From Asterella californica (Eukaryota > Streptophyta > Marchantiopsida > Marchantiales > Aytoniaceae): DNA of 64,000 nt. A program made the position numbers and the translations under genes. The stretch spans positions 5,332,001 to 5,396,000 of the forward strand of contig JAYKYS010000010.1 in assembly GCA_036924285.1 (NCBI GenBank). Direction: 5' to 3'. Each line of letters starts with the position of its first letter. Position 1 is the stretch's first letter. The notes under the pieces are model-generated. The model searched no databases, was not told where the DNA came from, and saw only the letters and a list, made by a program, of their open reading frames with translations. Positions 21,800 to 34,029 of the stretch are shown piece by piece.

Positions 21800-22700
21800 T
21801 AGCCAAGAATTTGAAAAATGAAAATCCTTTTTCCCAAACGGTCTTCAGATATGGATAGGGTTTGTTCTCATGACTCCAATGATCACTAAACCTCCAACGG
21901 TCGAGATAACTCTAACTTTCTCGCAGGTGACCTCGAACTTCCAAAATCTCTTTCCTACGAGCTAAAATCGCTCACACCGTCCAAACGAACCACTTGATCT
22001 GAGATCCATCTCCTCTAGTAGGTAGATCCCACTCTGAACCTTGAACCAAACGACACTCCAAACAAGCTGTTCAGAGTTCTTCTCGCAAAACCATGCAAGA
22101 AATTTGACCGCAAGAAGTAAAAAAACTGACAACAATCGACCGTTTGTGGCTCAATCTCCCTCGTCATGCCCAACACAATAATCTAATCTACGTGTGATCT
22201 CCTTTTATGTGTAGATGAAGACTCCTTGAGCACGTAGGCATCAAAAACGAAGAGCTTGGTCCACATATCGCGAAGAACAAAGTAGATGACCAAAAGTTGA
22301 TAAAAATCTTATCTACGCAAGCTAATCTCTCTCACATCTCCCAAATGATGAAGAACTTCGTATTGTCTTCAATTTTCCAAAGAATTTGGTTTTCTGATTT
22401 CACCGGATCTAAGGACAAAAAGTTTAGATTATGGAGCGGCTCGAACAGTCCAACTCTCCTTCGCAAACAACGAAAGCACTCCAATCTTTCCACCTTATGT
22501 TTCAATTTTTTCCCGAACACACCGCTTGATCCTCTTCAACAAGATTTGTCTTATCCTCTACGTAACTAGCATCAATCTAACCCAATGACACATTATGTGC
22601 ATGCATTGCATCTCCAAATCTTCCCAGATGTCTATCGATAAATCGCAAGTACAAGCTGACCCCTTAAACACACCTCTTACGTCAATCACAGTACGTGAAC
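21800..22700 (-). repeat. Decayed copy F3 of the F repeat
   Basis: On the plus strand this aligns, with many changes, to 35060-35960 of the F2 copy. Shared blocks in order include a form of AAACGATCTTCA..TGATAGGGT, GCTCACACCG, CTCCAAACAAGC, AGGCA.CAA.AACGAAGAGCTTGG and GTCCAACTCTCCTTC. It lacks the tandem-repeat end. The 90-codon ORF at 22297-22569 is part of this repeat and not a gene. Confidence 0.65.
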
Positions 22701-22779
22701 CTTCTAGTCTTCTCAAAAAAACTTATTTCTTTCTTTTGGACATAGAACTTATTTTCATGAAATAATACTAAGTTGTTAT

Positions 22780-23310
22780 TAGTCATATAAATAACAAATT
22801 TCTGCTATCTTTTACTGTTTGTCGGTGGTCCACTATAAATAACAATTGGTTGTTTCTTAATATGCACCAGCCGCGATCCGTTACTGGTGGTCCGTCCGCC
22901 GATGGTCTACGAGTTGACAATCTGTAAATAACAACATATTGTCATTAACTTGCGATCGATCCGCTGACGATCTCCTCTAAACGTCACACGTCCGTGAACA
23001 GTCTTCTATTTTTGACGGTCGCCCACCAACGGTCCTGTGTAGCTAACAACTTCTTGTTATTTGTCATGTTCATCGACAGTCCGTCCGCATGCCGTCCTCC
23101 TTAAAGAACAACTTGTTGTTCTTTTTCACCTACGAGCTAGTTGTTCGTCGGTTTGTCACATTTGCCGTCGGTCCATTCGCTGGTGATCCTTCAGAAATAA
23201 CAAGTTGTGGTTAACTGTCATGCTCCGTCGGCGGTCAGTGCGTTGACAGTCTATAAATAACAACTTATTGTTATTTACCATGCACTACTGACGGTCTGCC
23301 GATCTATCAT
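22780..23310. repeat. Array of short palindromes (AACAAC..GTTGTT)
   Basis: Six or seven variants of AAATAACAAC-N-GTTGTTATTT occur at about 22780, 22836, 22924, 23042, 23104, 23195 and 23253. They are separated by GC-richer blocks rich in GTCCGTCCGCCGA..GGTC. The copy at 23104 is a perfect 10-bp inverted repeat with a 2-nt centre. Spacing is irregular (about 58-118 bp), so this is an old tandem array. No coding potential. Confidence 0.65.
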
Positions 23311-23814
23311 CAGCTCAAAAATATGTAAGCTTAAAACTGCCATAACTTCTTTGTCTTTACTCCGTTTACGGCCGTTTAAACACCAATGTTGATCTCATCG
23401 TCTAGATCTATCCAATGCTATTGTAGAAGTATGTCAAGAGCGAGTTTGGGAAGATATTTTTCTCAAACAAATCTTTGTTCATGCTACAGTTGATCTACAA
23501 CGCGATAACGTTGCCAGATTTTTCTTTTGTGACATTCTTGGTCATATTGTCGATTCTCATTCACAAGAAAACAGTCGTATCTTGATTTCTTTCTTGATCT
23601 TTATGCATGCAAAAATGAGTCTAGAGCATACATACCATGAAAAGTTTTTAACTTTTTTCTTCGTCGTCCTCAGTCGTGATTGATATAGTTTACTAGAGAT
23701 TTGACTCCCTAGCACTATTTCCTCTTGATCTTTTGATGATTTGTAGGTCAACAATTGAGGATAATGAATCATGAATCATTCTTGTTGCTTTGATTTTAAT
23801 TGTTCCGTCAACGT

Positions 23815-25674
23815 TGTCGTGTCGTGGACCGGCTCCTATATGAAATCCAAAGTTCGATGCTTGTCGCTCCAAAAAACACTCGTGAGAAGACAAGCTAGGC
23901 CTTTGCTTATGGGCTTTTGGCACCATTTTGGATCTTCGCTTTCATCGCATCAGTGGATAGAGCTCCTTGTCAGCATTCCATAGGCACTTTGTCTACTTCG
24001 TTTGGACGCCTAGTGGAGAAGTTACAGGACTCGAAAGATGGAGAAAACAAGCTAGGCCCCAGCTTACGGGTTTTTGGCACAACTTCGGATCTTCACTTTT
24101 ATCGCATAGATGGGTAGAGCTCGTTGTCAGCTTTCCATGTGTATCTTGTTTATTTCGTTTGGACATCTAGAGAAGAAGTTATGCGATTCGAAAGAAGGCA
24201 AAATCAAGCTAGGTCCTAGTTACTTGCTGACTGGGTATTTGAGACTTCAGGCATTATATCAAAGACGTAAGGGGCCTGCTTCTTATAATTCAGGGTGAAG
24301 TTCGTAGTTACAGAGATTGTAACAAGGGGGCAGCTTAAGGGCTAGCTTGCACCTGCGACCTGTCGGTGGATGGTTTGAGAATTTGGGAAGTCCAATACTC
24401 ACGCGCAAGGTGTCATTGGGTTCAGAACTGTGCAGGCTACGCACAGGTTAAGACGGTTTGTGAAGAGACGGATCGGGGGGTGTGTACTGAGGGAAATTGA
24501 GACGCAGGAAGAGATTTGAGGATTTCAATTACATGTGAAGGAGAGTTGGACCATTCCGGCCGTTCCGGAGTCTAAACTTGCTGTCCTTGGATCCATCGGG
24601 ATCAGAACATCGAGTTCTACAGGAAATTGAAGACGATATCAGTTTTCATCGGGCGGTTTGGAAGTTCTGAGTGAAATTGGCTCGCAGGGAAGCGCTTACA
24701 TCATATTTTCGTTCACCTACGACCTGAGGTTGGGCTGTTCTTCGCGATCGGTGAGCCAAGCTCTTCGTTCTTGGTGCCTACGCGATCAAGGAGTCTTCAT
24801 CTACTCATTGGAGAAGACTGTACGCGAATTGGATTGTTGGTTTGGGTGTGGTGAGCGAGTTTGAGCCGTAGGGAGCCGATTTACGTCAGTTTTTTGCAAT
24901 CTGCGATCAAATTTCTCGAGTGGTTTTGCAAGGGGAACTCCAAACGGCTTGTTTGGAGTCTTGTTGGGTTCAGGGTAGCTAGATCTACCTACCAGAGAAG
25001 ACGGATATCTGTTTAGACGATCCGTTTGTGCGTGGTGTGCGATTTTAAGCCGCAAGGAGGAGTTTTTGAAGGTTCGATCACATGCGACCAAACATTGGAG
25101 ATATCTCAACTATCGGGGGTCAGATCTGAAGGTTTCTTGAGCAAAAGGAGTCAGGGAAGGAGACCCTATCAACATTTGAAGATCGTTTGGCGAAAAGAGA
25201 AAGTTCTCAGATAGATCTTTTTCGGTTCCTTAGCTACGGGTTTCGTCCTTTTGAGTTCGTTAGGGACTTAATTGGTTGTGTACGGCTTGTGGTAGCTAGC
25301 TTTAGCCAAGAGCTAGTGCGTGGATGTGGTTTGGACTTGGGTTTGGATCGCGTGATATTGTTGTGGCTCTGTTTGTTAGCAAAGAGAAGTTTCTCTTGCT
25401 TTGAGCTACACTTCGGCGGTTTTGGGTTAGGGTTGTGATTCAGGGGTTTGTTTTAGGGCTTTGAAGTAGGTTACAGACCGCTCTGGTTTGTTCATCAGTT
25501 TCGTGCTCTTAGGAAAAAGAACCGGCAGTGTACATACTTTTGGAGTTGGTATATATTGCGCGTTCGTTTTCGTGGTTGTTCTTCTTTGTCTTGTCTCTGT
25601 TCGACACACAGCATCTACACAGCCAGGAACCTCGCGTTTTCTTGCACATCCTTCACGCAATATCCGACACGATA
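23815..25674 (+). mobile_element. F1 repeat, probable 5' LTR of element X
   Basis: This 1,860-bp unit starts TGTCGTGTCGTGGACCGG and ends TATCCGACACGATA. It is the inverted homologue of F2 (34589-36611). Near its start are two to three tandem units of 157 bp, each marked by CAAGCTAGG (23891, 24048, 24205). The X gag remnant lies downstream on the same strand and no target duplication flanks F1, which fits a 5' LTR and not a solo LTR. Several 60-100-codon frames inside it are not conserved between F1 and F2 as proteins. Confidence 0.7.
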
Positions 25675-27741
25675 ACATACAACTAGTTTTAAATTTTGTT
25701 TGCTAGGCCGTATGGGAATTTGAAAATGGATTCCAGTTCAACGACCAACTGAAAACTGTATAGTGTGGATGGAGTTCTAGTTCTGATTTATGCACCAACT
25801 GTTGTAAGTTCATCCTCTTTAACATGAGTTACATTGTCACGTCAGTTTGGCATCTCAGCTAGGTTGACTGAGTGCAAAGTGACGAATCTCGATAGGGCCG
25901 TTAGTGTCGTCAAGGCGAGTAGGTGGGGTAGTCCACTAGGGGTATACTTCGCAAGTAGGGCTTGGAGGCTTTAGTTCTTCAAGTTGAGCCTTCAAGCTCT
26001 TGGTTATGGTGGATAGTCTAGTTGACTCGGATTCTTTGCGAGCATAGAGTGGGTTTGGCTTGACCATTTGTGAGCAATCATTGTTGCCGCGTTAGAGATG
26101 ATAATTTCTCTGTAGAGATTACTTGAAGAACTAAGTGCAGGTCGAGGCGGAGTTCAGTAAGAGCTCGCTGATCTGAAATCGTCCGCTGGTATCTTTGGGC
26201 GTTGTCGTTAGTGTTTGATTGTTTGGATCCGCGATCAAGATGTGTGTGGACGCATGGTACCTTGCTGTTCGCGGATCAATTGCTGTTGTGGGGCTAGGGG
26301 AGATTTGCTGTCATGCGAAAGCGCTGCAGAAATTTTATGAAATGTTCTTAGTGACCTGTTCGGACCGAGTGCGCGTTTGGGTGTGGCAGACGAAGTACTT
26401 GTCAATGTCAATCAGAGTGGGCTCTTTGGAAGCGCGTTGGAGAGACGATTCTAGTGTAACACGTTTTGTGGAGTTTGGTCGAGCATCGATGAAGTTATGG
26501 CATGTCGAAGATCGATGCCGTGTTACCCGGAAGAGCAAAAAGACTAGTTACGTCAGATTTTTGTGCAATTTCGTTTGGAAACTCGAGTTTGTGAGTTATC
26601 TTGTAGTGGTGGTTGGTCGTTAAGTGTGAATTGTGCATTCGTGAACCTGTTGTAGTGTTTTTTGGGTTGGCTTTGGGTGTTCTTGCTGTTTTACGTCAGA
26701 TTTTTGGTTACCCATGTGCACCCGCGAGCTGTTTTATGTCAGATTTTGGTGTTTCCGAGCCTCTTTTGGTGCAATTTGGTGCAATTCGAGGTGTAGTCGA
26801 ACCTCTTTTGGTGTGCGAGTACTAGTTCCTCTCTTACCCAAGCGGAGCGTGTGGAGAGTGAGCGGAAGTGTCGAAGCGTTTAGAGACTTTGAGGAGCAGA
26901 GGTGTGTGAGTGCGGAGACGGAGCGGAGCCTGAGTCTAAGCCCACCGCAAGCCAGCTTGCTGGCGTGCATGAGAGAAGTATGCAAGTTTCAGTTGTGTGG
27001 GAAGTGTAAAACCAGTAGGTCACCCGTCTCAACACTATTCCTGAACTTGCACACTTAACTTTGTAGTCTTAGATTTGGCTTTATCACTAGACCAATAGCT
27101 CTTGGTGTCTTCTAGGGATGCAAGCAAGTACTTATGGATGTTTAAGGTAGTAAGAGACCTTCTCTCATGTTCCTAGAGGAGTAGTAAGACGACCCCATAG
27201 TACTAGAGGGAAGCTGTTGTTGTGGTAGTGTTTGCTTATATCGTAGAGATGCGTATGGAGGTAGTTGGTGGCAGTTGTCTTGGGTGAGCTACTAGAGCTA
27301 CCACGGAGATACTTTTGGAGCTACTAGAGATGTGGACATCTAGTTAGTGACCTTAGGTACAAGTTATGATAGTTGGTGATCATATATTGTGCATGTGGTC
27401 ATCGAAGAGAAGTCGTCAGTCCGGGTGAGGTTGGGTTTCTCGTTATGTGAATGTTTGAGTGTGGAGTTATCGTTTGGACTTCTTGTGGTTGGAACTCTTC
27501 CATATTCTGCTTCTTGTTTGTGCGTCGCGTTTGCTTGTGTTGGCGCTTGATTTTTGGAGTGTGTTGTTGGTAGTGAGACTGGAGTTGCGGACCAGTCAGA
27601 CTACCTTTGTTTCTCTCACGGTGCGGTTGGATAGACGATCAATAGATCATGAGAGACTGTTTGTGGTGATGGTAGGTACAGATTTACCTTACCTTGACCG
27701 TCCTAGTAGGAGATAGGTGAGCTCAGTAGAAGCAGGATTAG
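25675..27741 (+). other. Element X internal leader, no recognised gene
   Basis: Between F1 and the X gag remnant lies about 2 kb of G/T-rich sequence. The largest frame (26219-26623, 134 codons, + strand) has no recognisable motif. A local repeat of CTTTTGGTG (near 26763 and 26807) and of CGTCAGATTTTTG/TGTCAGATTTTGG (near 26550, 26694 and 26736) is visible. It may be untranslated leader or decayed gag N-terminus. Confidence 0.4.
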
Positions 27742-28039
27742 GCAAGTTGTGATTACGGTGGTGACGAGGATTTCGGCATTCTGGTTGGAGATTGTTCACG
27801 AGATTCTATCATCACGGACTTCTCGGGAGGTTCTGGTGGGGACTTCTCGGACAGTGGATATACACATAGTGGGGTGATGTACCAACTACCTACACCATTG
27901 TCGTCAGTTGTTCAAAGGGACGAGTCAGACATAGACAGTGCATTTTGTGATGGTGAGTCTAGTGTCACCACACCATTGTTGTGGGACGTGGACAAGATCT
28001 ATGGGACCACGAAGGGACCTCGACTTTACTCGCGTACGG
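27742..28039 (+). pseudogene. Element X gag, 5' part (interrupted by element A)
   Basis: The frame is open for 99 codons up to the element A boundary (…GPRLYSRT) and continues in phase on the other side of A at 52590 (VGTIELDDFIQEFD) once the duplicated ACGG(T) is removed. It is rich in Gly, Ser and Asp and has no domain I recognise. Its identity as gag rests on the zinc knuckle further along at 53552-53593. Confidence 0.65.
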
Positions 28040-29356
28040 TGTCGTGATGTGAATCATTTCACATAGTAAATGATTCACTTCTCTGTCAGGCATTAGTCTC
28101 CCTGAGTGAAGTTAAGACCTCTGAGAAGTCCGTTTTAGGAAGATGTTATATATTTTGAGTCTTAGTAGGGTGATTACCATGTTGATAGGGCTTAAGCTCA
28201 TGGGTTGTATTTGCGTGTCACCCATGCACGCTTTCTATCTGATTTAAGTTATTTTCCGGGACTGCGTGTCGTTTTAGGTAGTTTAAGTTTTACGCTGGCA
28301 CTCTAGGGGGCTTGACGTGGTAGCCTATGAGTGTAGATAAGTTACCACATGGTTTAAGGCACAAAATGACAACCAAATGGAGCTATGAATTCTCATTGGT
28401 TCATTTTTGTCTTTTGTGTAACTCTAAATTTAGAAACAAAGGTCTAAAGGGGATTTCGAGCAATTTGTGAAGGCACTTCGAAATCTGAGAGCACAGGGAG
28501 ATAGAGCTCGTTGAGCCAAGCACTGTCAGCGAAAAGTTTGATCGATTTGGAGCAATAAAGAAGGAGTTATGGCTGATTGAAGTTCGATTTGTGTCAGAAT
28601 TGCAGCACTTCTGTTGAATTTGGGGTTTTGAGTGTCATTTGCAGCAGAACCGAGGAAATTGCTTCAAAACTTCGTGGCTGTGTTCACTGTCAGCAGGGCT
28701 ACGACTGTCTCCAAATTTTCATGTCAATTGAGTCAGTGAGTAATTCAGGGTGACCGCTGAAGTAGAGGGGGTCCGAAAAGCTCTCAATCAGGAGCAGCAA
28801 CTTCAGAGAGCGAGATCTGGAGTTCTGTGTGGAATCAGGAGGCCCAACTTCACAGGAGTGTTCATCAAGCTGTGTACCGCAAATCCTGTAAGAATTTCCC
28901 AAAGTGATCGAGCCAATTCCTTGTTATAGGTCGAAATAGCTGTCTGAGTATCAGAAACTGCCGTAATTTCTCTACTCAGAAAGTTTCTGCTCATATCTTA
29001 GTGCTCTGAATTGATCTGAAGCTGAAATTTCGTATGTGTATCAAGTAGAACCTCGTTTACATGTAGGAGGAGTTCTGAAGTCTGAACCTTCACATATTTC
29101 TCAATTCTGAGTGTCAAAGTTTGCCATCTGATCTTATCATTGCTGTTAAGCCTGAACTTTGCTTCCTGAACTTATCAGAAGAGCCTGGAGACTTACATGA
29201 GTGTTTTCAGTATCACCTTGAGACCTGAAGCCTATCCTGTGAGTAAACCAGCCATAGTCTGAAGCTCAACGCTTTCCTGAGTAGATTGAACACAGCCTTC
29301 AAGCTCATATCACAGCCAGTAGGTTCGCCCTTCCCAGGAAGACTCTCAACCCGACA
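28040..29356 (+). mobile_element. Element A, 5' LTR
   Basis: 1,317 bp, TGTCGTGATG...AACCCGACA. The partner at 51273-52589 has the same length and about 98% identity by eye, with mostly transition differences. An 11-bp perfect inverted repeat (GTGAATCATTT / AAATGATTCAC, 28049-28078) lies at the start. TTATATATTTT at 28146-28156 is a TATA candidate, and AATAAA follows near 28554. ACGGT on both outer flanks (28036-28040 and 52590-52594) is the target duplication. Confidence 0.92.
28147..28152 (+). promoter_or_regulatory. TATA box candidate of element A
   Basis: TATATA followed by TTTTGAGTCTTAGTAGG. The same block occurs in the LTRs at 8536, 51273 and 58199. It is altered in element B (ACACTATTTTGAGTCC), so the promoter has diverged there. 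Confidence 0.5.
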
Positions 29357-29380
29357 TCTGGTGCTTCCACTGAGAGCTCT
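29357..29380 (+). other. Primer-binding-site region of element A
   Basis: Directly after the 5' LTR the sequence TCTGGTGCTTCCACTGAGAG begins. TGGTGCTTCCACTGAGAG has the TGG start expected of a site that pairs with a tRNA 3' end, and element C has the identical sequence at 59517. I did not identify the tRNA. Confidence 0.5.
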
Positions 29381-29423
29381 TGGGGTGATTGATTGAGAAG
29401 GTTGAGTTGCTACAAGGAGAGAG

Positions 29424-31349
29424 ATGGATCGCAAGAGCGGAGCTGCTGCTGCTGCCTCTGGGGCTGGAGCATCAACGTCTACTGCTGCACCGTCAACTGC
29501 ACCTGCGTCTTCTACAGCGACATCTGCATCTGGTCTGGACACGGCTGAGATCTTGAAGACGCTTGCGGCCCTGGTCCAACAGCATCCGATCGTTGGAGGG
29601 GGTGAGTTAAAATCCACCAAGGCTTTGCAAGCGATAGTGAATAGGTGTGGAAGGTTTGAAGGTAGAGATATTTCTAGATATCTGCGTGAGTATAGAGGAG
29701 AGATGGAGCTGGTTAGGGTTACTGATGCTGAGATGATAGCAAGTTTTGAGTTAGCTGTCATTCCTGAGTTGCGGGACCAAGTTAAGGATGTACAGAGAAG
29801 AAATCTTGGAATCTGGATGAGTTTTGAGCGATCTCTTCGAGAGGAGTTTCTTGAGGAGGATTTAGAGAGAGTTACTAGAAGGACATTTCTAGACTGGGTT
29901 GAGCAGCAACCTGGTCGTATGATGAGCCTGAGTGAGTTGTTGAGAGAGTTTGATCGGAGATACCGACAACTTTCAACTCTAGAGCGAATCACCCTAGATG
30001 CTAGGAAAACAGAGCTTTTCCTGCAGGCTACCGATGATGCTACGGCAGATCGGTTATGTTTTATGTTGGCCGATCGATCTGCTGAGGGGGGTGTTATTAT
30101 GGATTGGGGGAGAGTTGAGGATGCTGTGGCTGTACTGACAAGGTAGAGGAGGGGAAGAGTGGCTGTGGGAGGACGTCCGCTTGTAGAAGTGGTCACTCCA
30201 CCTTATGCTGCTCCTCAAGTACAGCAACCTTTGGCCCCTGCTCCCAGACCTGTTGTCCCAGCTGCAGTTCCTTTGATGCCAGTTGTGCCAGCTCCAGCAC
30301 AAAAGGCACCTGTTCAGAGACCTGCGGAGAACCATGGTCAACAGAATCAGATTGAAGACCTGATTCGGCAGATGCGAGAGCTGAAGGTAGAGCTAGCTGG
30401 ATTGCAGAGAGAGCAGCCACCGGCGCCTGCTGCTGCACGTCCAGGAGGTGCTCCTGTCCGTAGGTGTATTTGGTGTGACAGTCCTGATCACTTCCGAGGA
30501 GACTGTCAAGAGCTCACAGCTGCTTTGCGAGATGGTGTGGTTCGCTATCAGAACGGTAGGTTGCACCTTTCTTCTACTGGAGAGCCGTTGAGCACGCAGT
30601 TTGGACGAGGAGGCATGAGGAGTCTACCTCAGATTGCTGCGGCGGCAACTGTACATGCATTGATGGCACCACCGGTAAATTCTGATGTATATGCTGGACA
30701 TATTGAGGTTTCTTCTAGTCCTACGTTGCTAGATAGGACTGCTGAGAAGAGTATTGCCCCCGTTCCTTCTGAAGTACTGAAGAGGGGAGCCGAGTCTATT
30801 CGTAGGGTCACAGGATGGGGAGATCCTGTAGATGCTGCTTCTATCAGAGCATTCTTGGATGTAGATAGACACGTTCATTGGCAGGATGCTTCTGTGGAGG
30901 AGAAGAGGCGGCGAGAAGCCTCTGAACTTGATACTGGAGTTCCTGAGGAGATTGGGGATAGACGGAGAGTCACAAGGAGACGAGCGGCTCTTCCTGAAGA
31001 CATCCCGTCTACTTCTGCAGCTCCTCCACCTACGCCAGGTCCTATGGAGGATGTGCAGAGATCCCAGCAGGAGCCAACGACTGCTGGTAGGCGATTTACT
31101 GCCCAAGAGAAGGAGAAGGGACCGGCTTACAAGTTGGCAGCTGATATTGAAACTTCTATTGATCTGAAGAGTATCTTGGAGCAGAGGATACTGGATGCGC
31201 GAATCGAGTTTTCTCTTCGAGAAGTTCTTGGTATTGCAAAGAGGGAGTTTCATGAACTGATCATCGACATCATCAAGCGCAAGAGACAAGTGATTGTCCG
31301 AGCAGGTAGAGAGTCAGATGATAGATGTAGTAGGAGCTTCTCTGAATGA
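29424..31349 (+). pseudogene. Element A gag and start of protease region (interrupted)
   Basis: The start MDRKSGAAAAASGAG is shared with element C. Residues 1-240 carry the capsid region (ELAVIPELRDQVKDVQRR, LLREFDRRYRQLSTLERITL). A TAG at 30144 replaces CAG of element C. The frame then continues through a Pro/Ala-rich linker, a CCHC knuckle (RCIWCDSPDHFRGDC at about 30460) and the EFHELIIDIIKRKRQ block. A one-base insertion near 31292 breaks it. The original frame is the same throughout, so these are mutations and not separate genes. Confidence 0.85.
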
Positions 31350-31974
31350 TGCAGAGTTTGGAAAGGTGCATTTTCAGGAAGCTGATGACAAGAGATACCA
31401 GCAAGAAGCGTTGGTTGCTGGTACCGACACTATTGAGTTCAACGATGAGGAAGCTGGTGGGGAGAGTCCAGCTAGTGAAAGTGATTTCAGAAAGAGACAT
31501 TGGGCTCGTGCCACAACTGCTACGCGAGTTCGTCTTGGAAGTTTGGCTGAACCTGTTGCTGCTTTAGTTGATCATGGATCTGAGATCAACATCATGTCAC
31601 GGGAGGTGTACGAGAGGGGTCAGTGGCCTATCGAGCTAAACCATGGTTGGGTGTTACGTGCTGCAAACAACCAGAAAGGTGAGCTATACGTGAAGGTGAA
31701 GATAGGTGATGTGGATGTGGATCAACATTTCTTCTGCAATCTTCTGCTTCATATCCTGTGATTCTTGGTCAGCCTTATATCACTGCGGTTCGAATGGAGA
31801 CCAAGGTGATGGATGATGGATCTCATTATGCTAGGATTCGTAGTCCAGATGATAGACATTCTGTGTAGTTTCTGACCGTTCGTACGAACCACGAACGAAA
31901 TCGTCAAACTTTGAGGGATTCTCCTATCTGTAGAGGTAAGGGTTTTCTGAAACCACTCTTGTAGGACGGGATAG
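31294..31974 (+). pseudogene. Element A aspartic protease (interrupted)
   Basis: The protease motif ALVDHGSEINIMS is present at about 31565, with the same DHG triad as in B and C. Relative to element C there is a 15-bp deletion (GACPN region, near 31690), a one-base deletion near 31736 and a CAG-to-TAG change at about 31864. The copy is not functional. Confidence 0.85.
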
Positions 31975-31982
31975 CGAGAGTG
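31940..31982 (+). other. Predicted -1 ribosomal frameshift signal, element A
   Basis: GGGTTTT (31940-31946) is phased as G GGT TTT in the protease frame. Seven nt later CACTCTTG (31954-31961) pairs with CGAGAGTG (31975-31982), with one G-T wobble in place of the C-G pair of element C. The zero frame ends at the TAG inside the loop; the -1 frame stays open into pol. Confidence 0.7.
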
Positions 31983-34029
31983 ATGGATCTACTGCTACTA
32001 TGATCCCGCTTGAGCAGCCTGAGGGATCACAGGAGGTTGATGAAAAGGCTGCTCAAGATTCAGAAAGTAGTTGCACTGTACATAGTTGGAAATCTGGGTT
32101 GATGGGCTTTCAGTTCTGATGATTGGAGTGAGTTCACACGGATGGAGGATTTGACTGAGAAGAGTAGAAGGCAGATGGAGAGGTGTGCAGCATATCTGCG
32201 TTGTACAGGAGTTCTGAAGGAAGATGAGATGATTTCTGGTGTTTATGAGGAGTTTGTAGGTGTGCAATCTTTTGTTCGTTGGCTGGATGGTGTGGATAGG
32301 TTGATGGAACAGATGGGAGGTAGGGTGGTGATCCCCATCCATTCTCGTGAAGTCTATCAGGAAATTATCTCATACTTGCGATATCTTCCTCATCCGAGAC
32401 TAGAGAATGGATGGAAGGATGCAGTCTGTTGGTGTGGCTCCCAGCAGGAAGCGGAAGTACACGCCAAGTATAAAGCTGTAGCGAGGAAGGTGAGACCTGT
32501 GGCGATCTCAGCAGCAGATGGAGTTAGCGGCTGCTGAGCCTGTCCTTAGAGATCCTACACAGGTAGGACACAAGTTTACTTAGGAGACACTTGAGCAGCT
32601 CCAGATAGGAGGGAGTGGCTTCTTGACTGAAGAGGAGAAACGAGCTTTTGAACATATGATAGTTAGCCATGGTAAGGCATTTTCTTTCTCGGCTGAGGAG
32701 ATAGGTTGTGTGGATCCTAGTGTGATCCACTGTTCCTCACGTACCTTGGGACTTGAAGCCGATTTCAGTCCCTCGTGCCTTGCTACCGAAGGTGATTGAG
32801 TTACTGAAGGAGAGGATGCAGATGGGTATTCTTGAACCATCTATGGCTCCGTACTCTAGCCGATGGTTCACAGTACCTAAGAGGACAGGAGCTCTGCGCT
32901 TCATCCAAGACTTGCAGCCTGCCAACAACATCACAATTCGAAACGTTGGAACAGGACCTGTGGTTGATGAAGTAGCTGAGGCGTTTGCTGGAAGGTCAAT
33001 CTATTCTATTGGAGATCTGTTTTCAGGTTATGATCAGTTTCAGCTTGCTTTGGAGAGTAGAGACTTGACTACCATGCGTACACCTTTGGGATTGATGCGG
33101 ATGTGCCTCAGGATGCGACGAACTCAGTAGCCCATATGCAAAATGCGATGCATAAGGTGTTACGAGAGTTTGTGCCTGAGGTCACTATCCCGTTTCTGGA
33201 TGATATTCTCATGAAAGGCTGTCCGGTGGAGGACAAGGACGAAGCAGTGACTTCTGATGGTTGCAGAAAGTTCGTTGCAGACCACATTCGAGATGTGGAG
33301 AAGATTCTGATGCGTTTGGAGGAGGTACACCTCACTCTATCAGGTACCAAATCTCGCTTTGGGATGTCAGAGATTGTGGTAGTAGGTCATCTGTGTGGTA
33401 CTTTTGGGAGGTGTCCGAACCCAGAGAAGGTAGATGCTATAGCAAGGATAGCTGACTGCACCAACATCACTGAGGTTTGACGGTTCTTAGGAGCTTGTGT
33501 GTTCTTTCGTGTGAGTATTTCTCATTATGCACATATTGCCGAGCCTCTATATGCACTTCTGAGAAAGGGAAGGAGGTTTACTTAGCGGCAAGAACATCAT
33601 GAGACGATGGAGCAGTTGAAGGAGATTCTGAAGTCTCCACCTATACTAAGGAGACTTAGCTACGAGAGCGGGAGACCTGTGGTACTGACTGTTGATACGA
33701 GTCCAAAGGCGATTGGATGGGCCGTTGGCCAAGAAGATGCAGAAGGTGTGCGGTTTGTTTCAAGGTTTGGAGCTCGGATCTTAACAGATAGACAACGTAA
33801 CTATCCTCAAGTGTAGCGTGAGTTGTGGGGAGCTGTTACTGCTATGAAGGTAGATCGAGAGTTCTTGATAGGAGCTCGTGTGATACTAGAAACAGATTGT
33901 TTTCCTTTGTTGGGTATGATAGCAAACTGCAATACACCAGACATAGCAATGCTACGATGGATTGCTTATGTCCGGAGTCTGAACCCTGAGCTAAAGCATA
34001 TAGCAGGGAAAGACAATCCAGTTGCAGAT
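31983..34029 (+). pseudogene. Element A reverse transcriptase / RNase H (interrupted by E)
   Basis: Open pieces at 32142-32537, 32753-33130, 33103-33480 and 33607-34029 together match the RT of elements B and C. They include SSRWFTVPKRTGALRFIQD, DLFSGYDQFQLALESRDL, FLDD in TIPFLDDILMKG, and RNase H TVDTSPKAIGWAV with LETDCFPLLGM. They are separated by small deletions, a TAG or TGA at several codons, and frame changes. The frame breaks off inside the conserved KDNPVAD motif where element E is inserted, and resumes at 49692. Confidence 0.88.

Noticed and set aside
22780..23310. CRISPR-like array
   Set aside because: Spacing and repeat sequences are irregular and degenerate, and the genome is eukaryotic.
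29213..30196. 327-codon minus-strand ORF
   Set aside because: It is the antisense shadow of the element A gag gene; serine-rich with no motif, and the matching region of element C gives a similar shadow.
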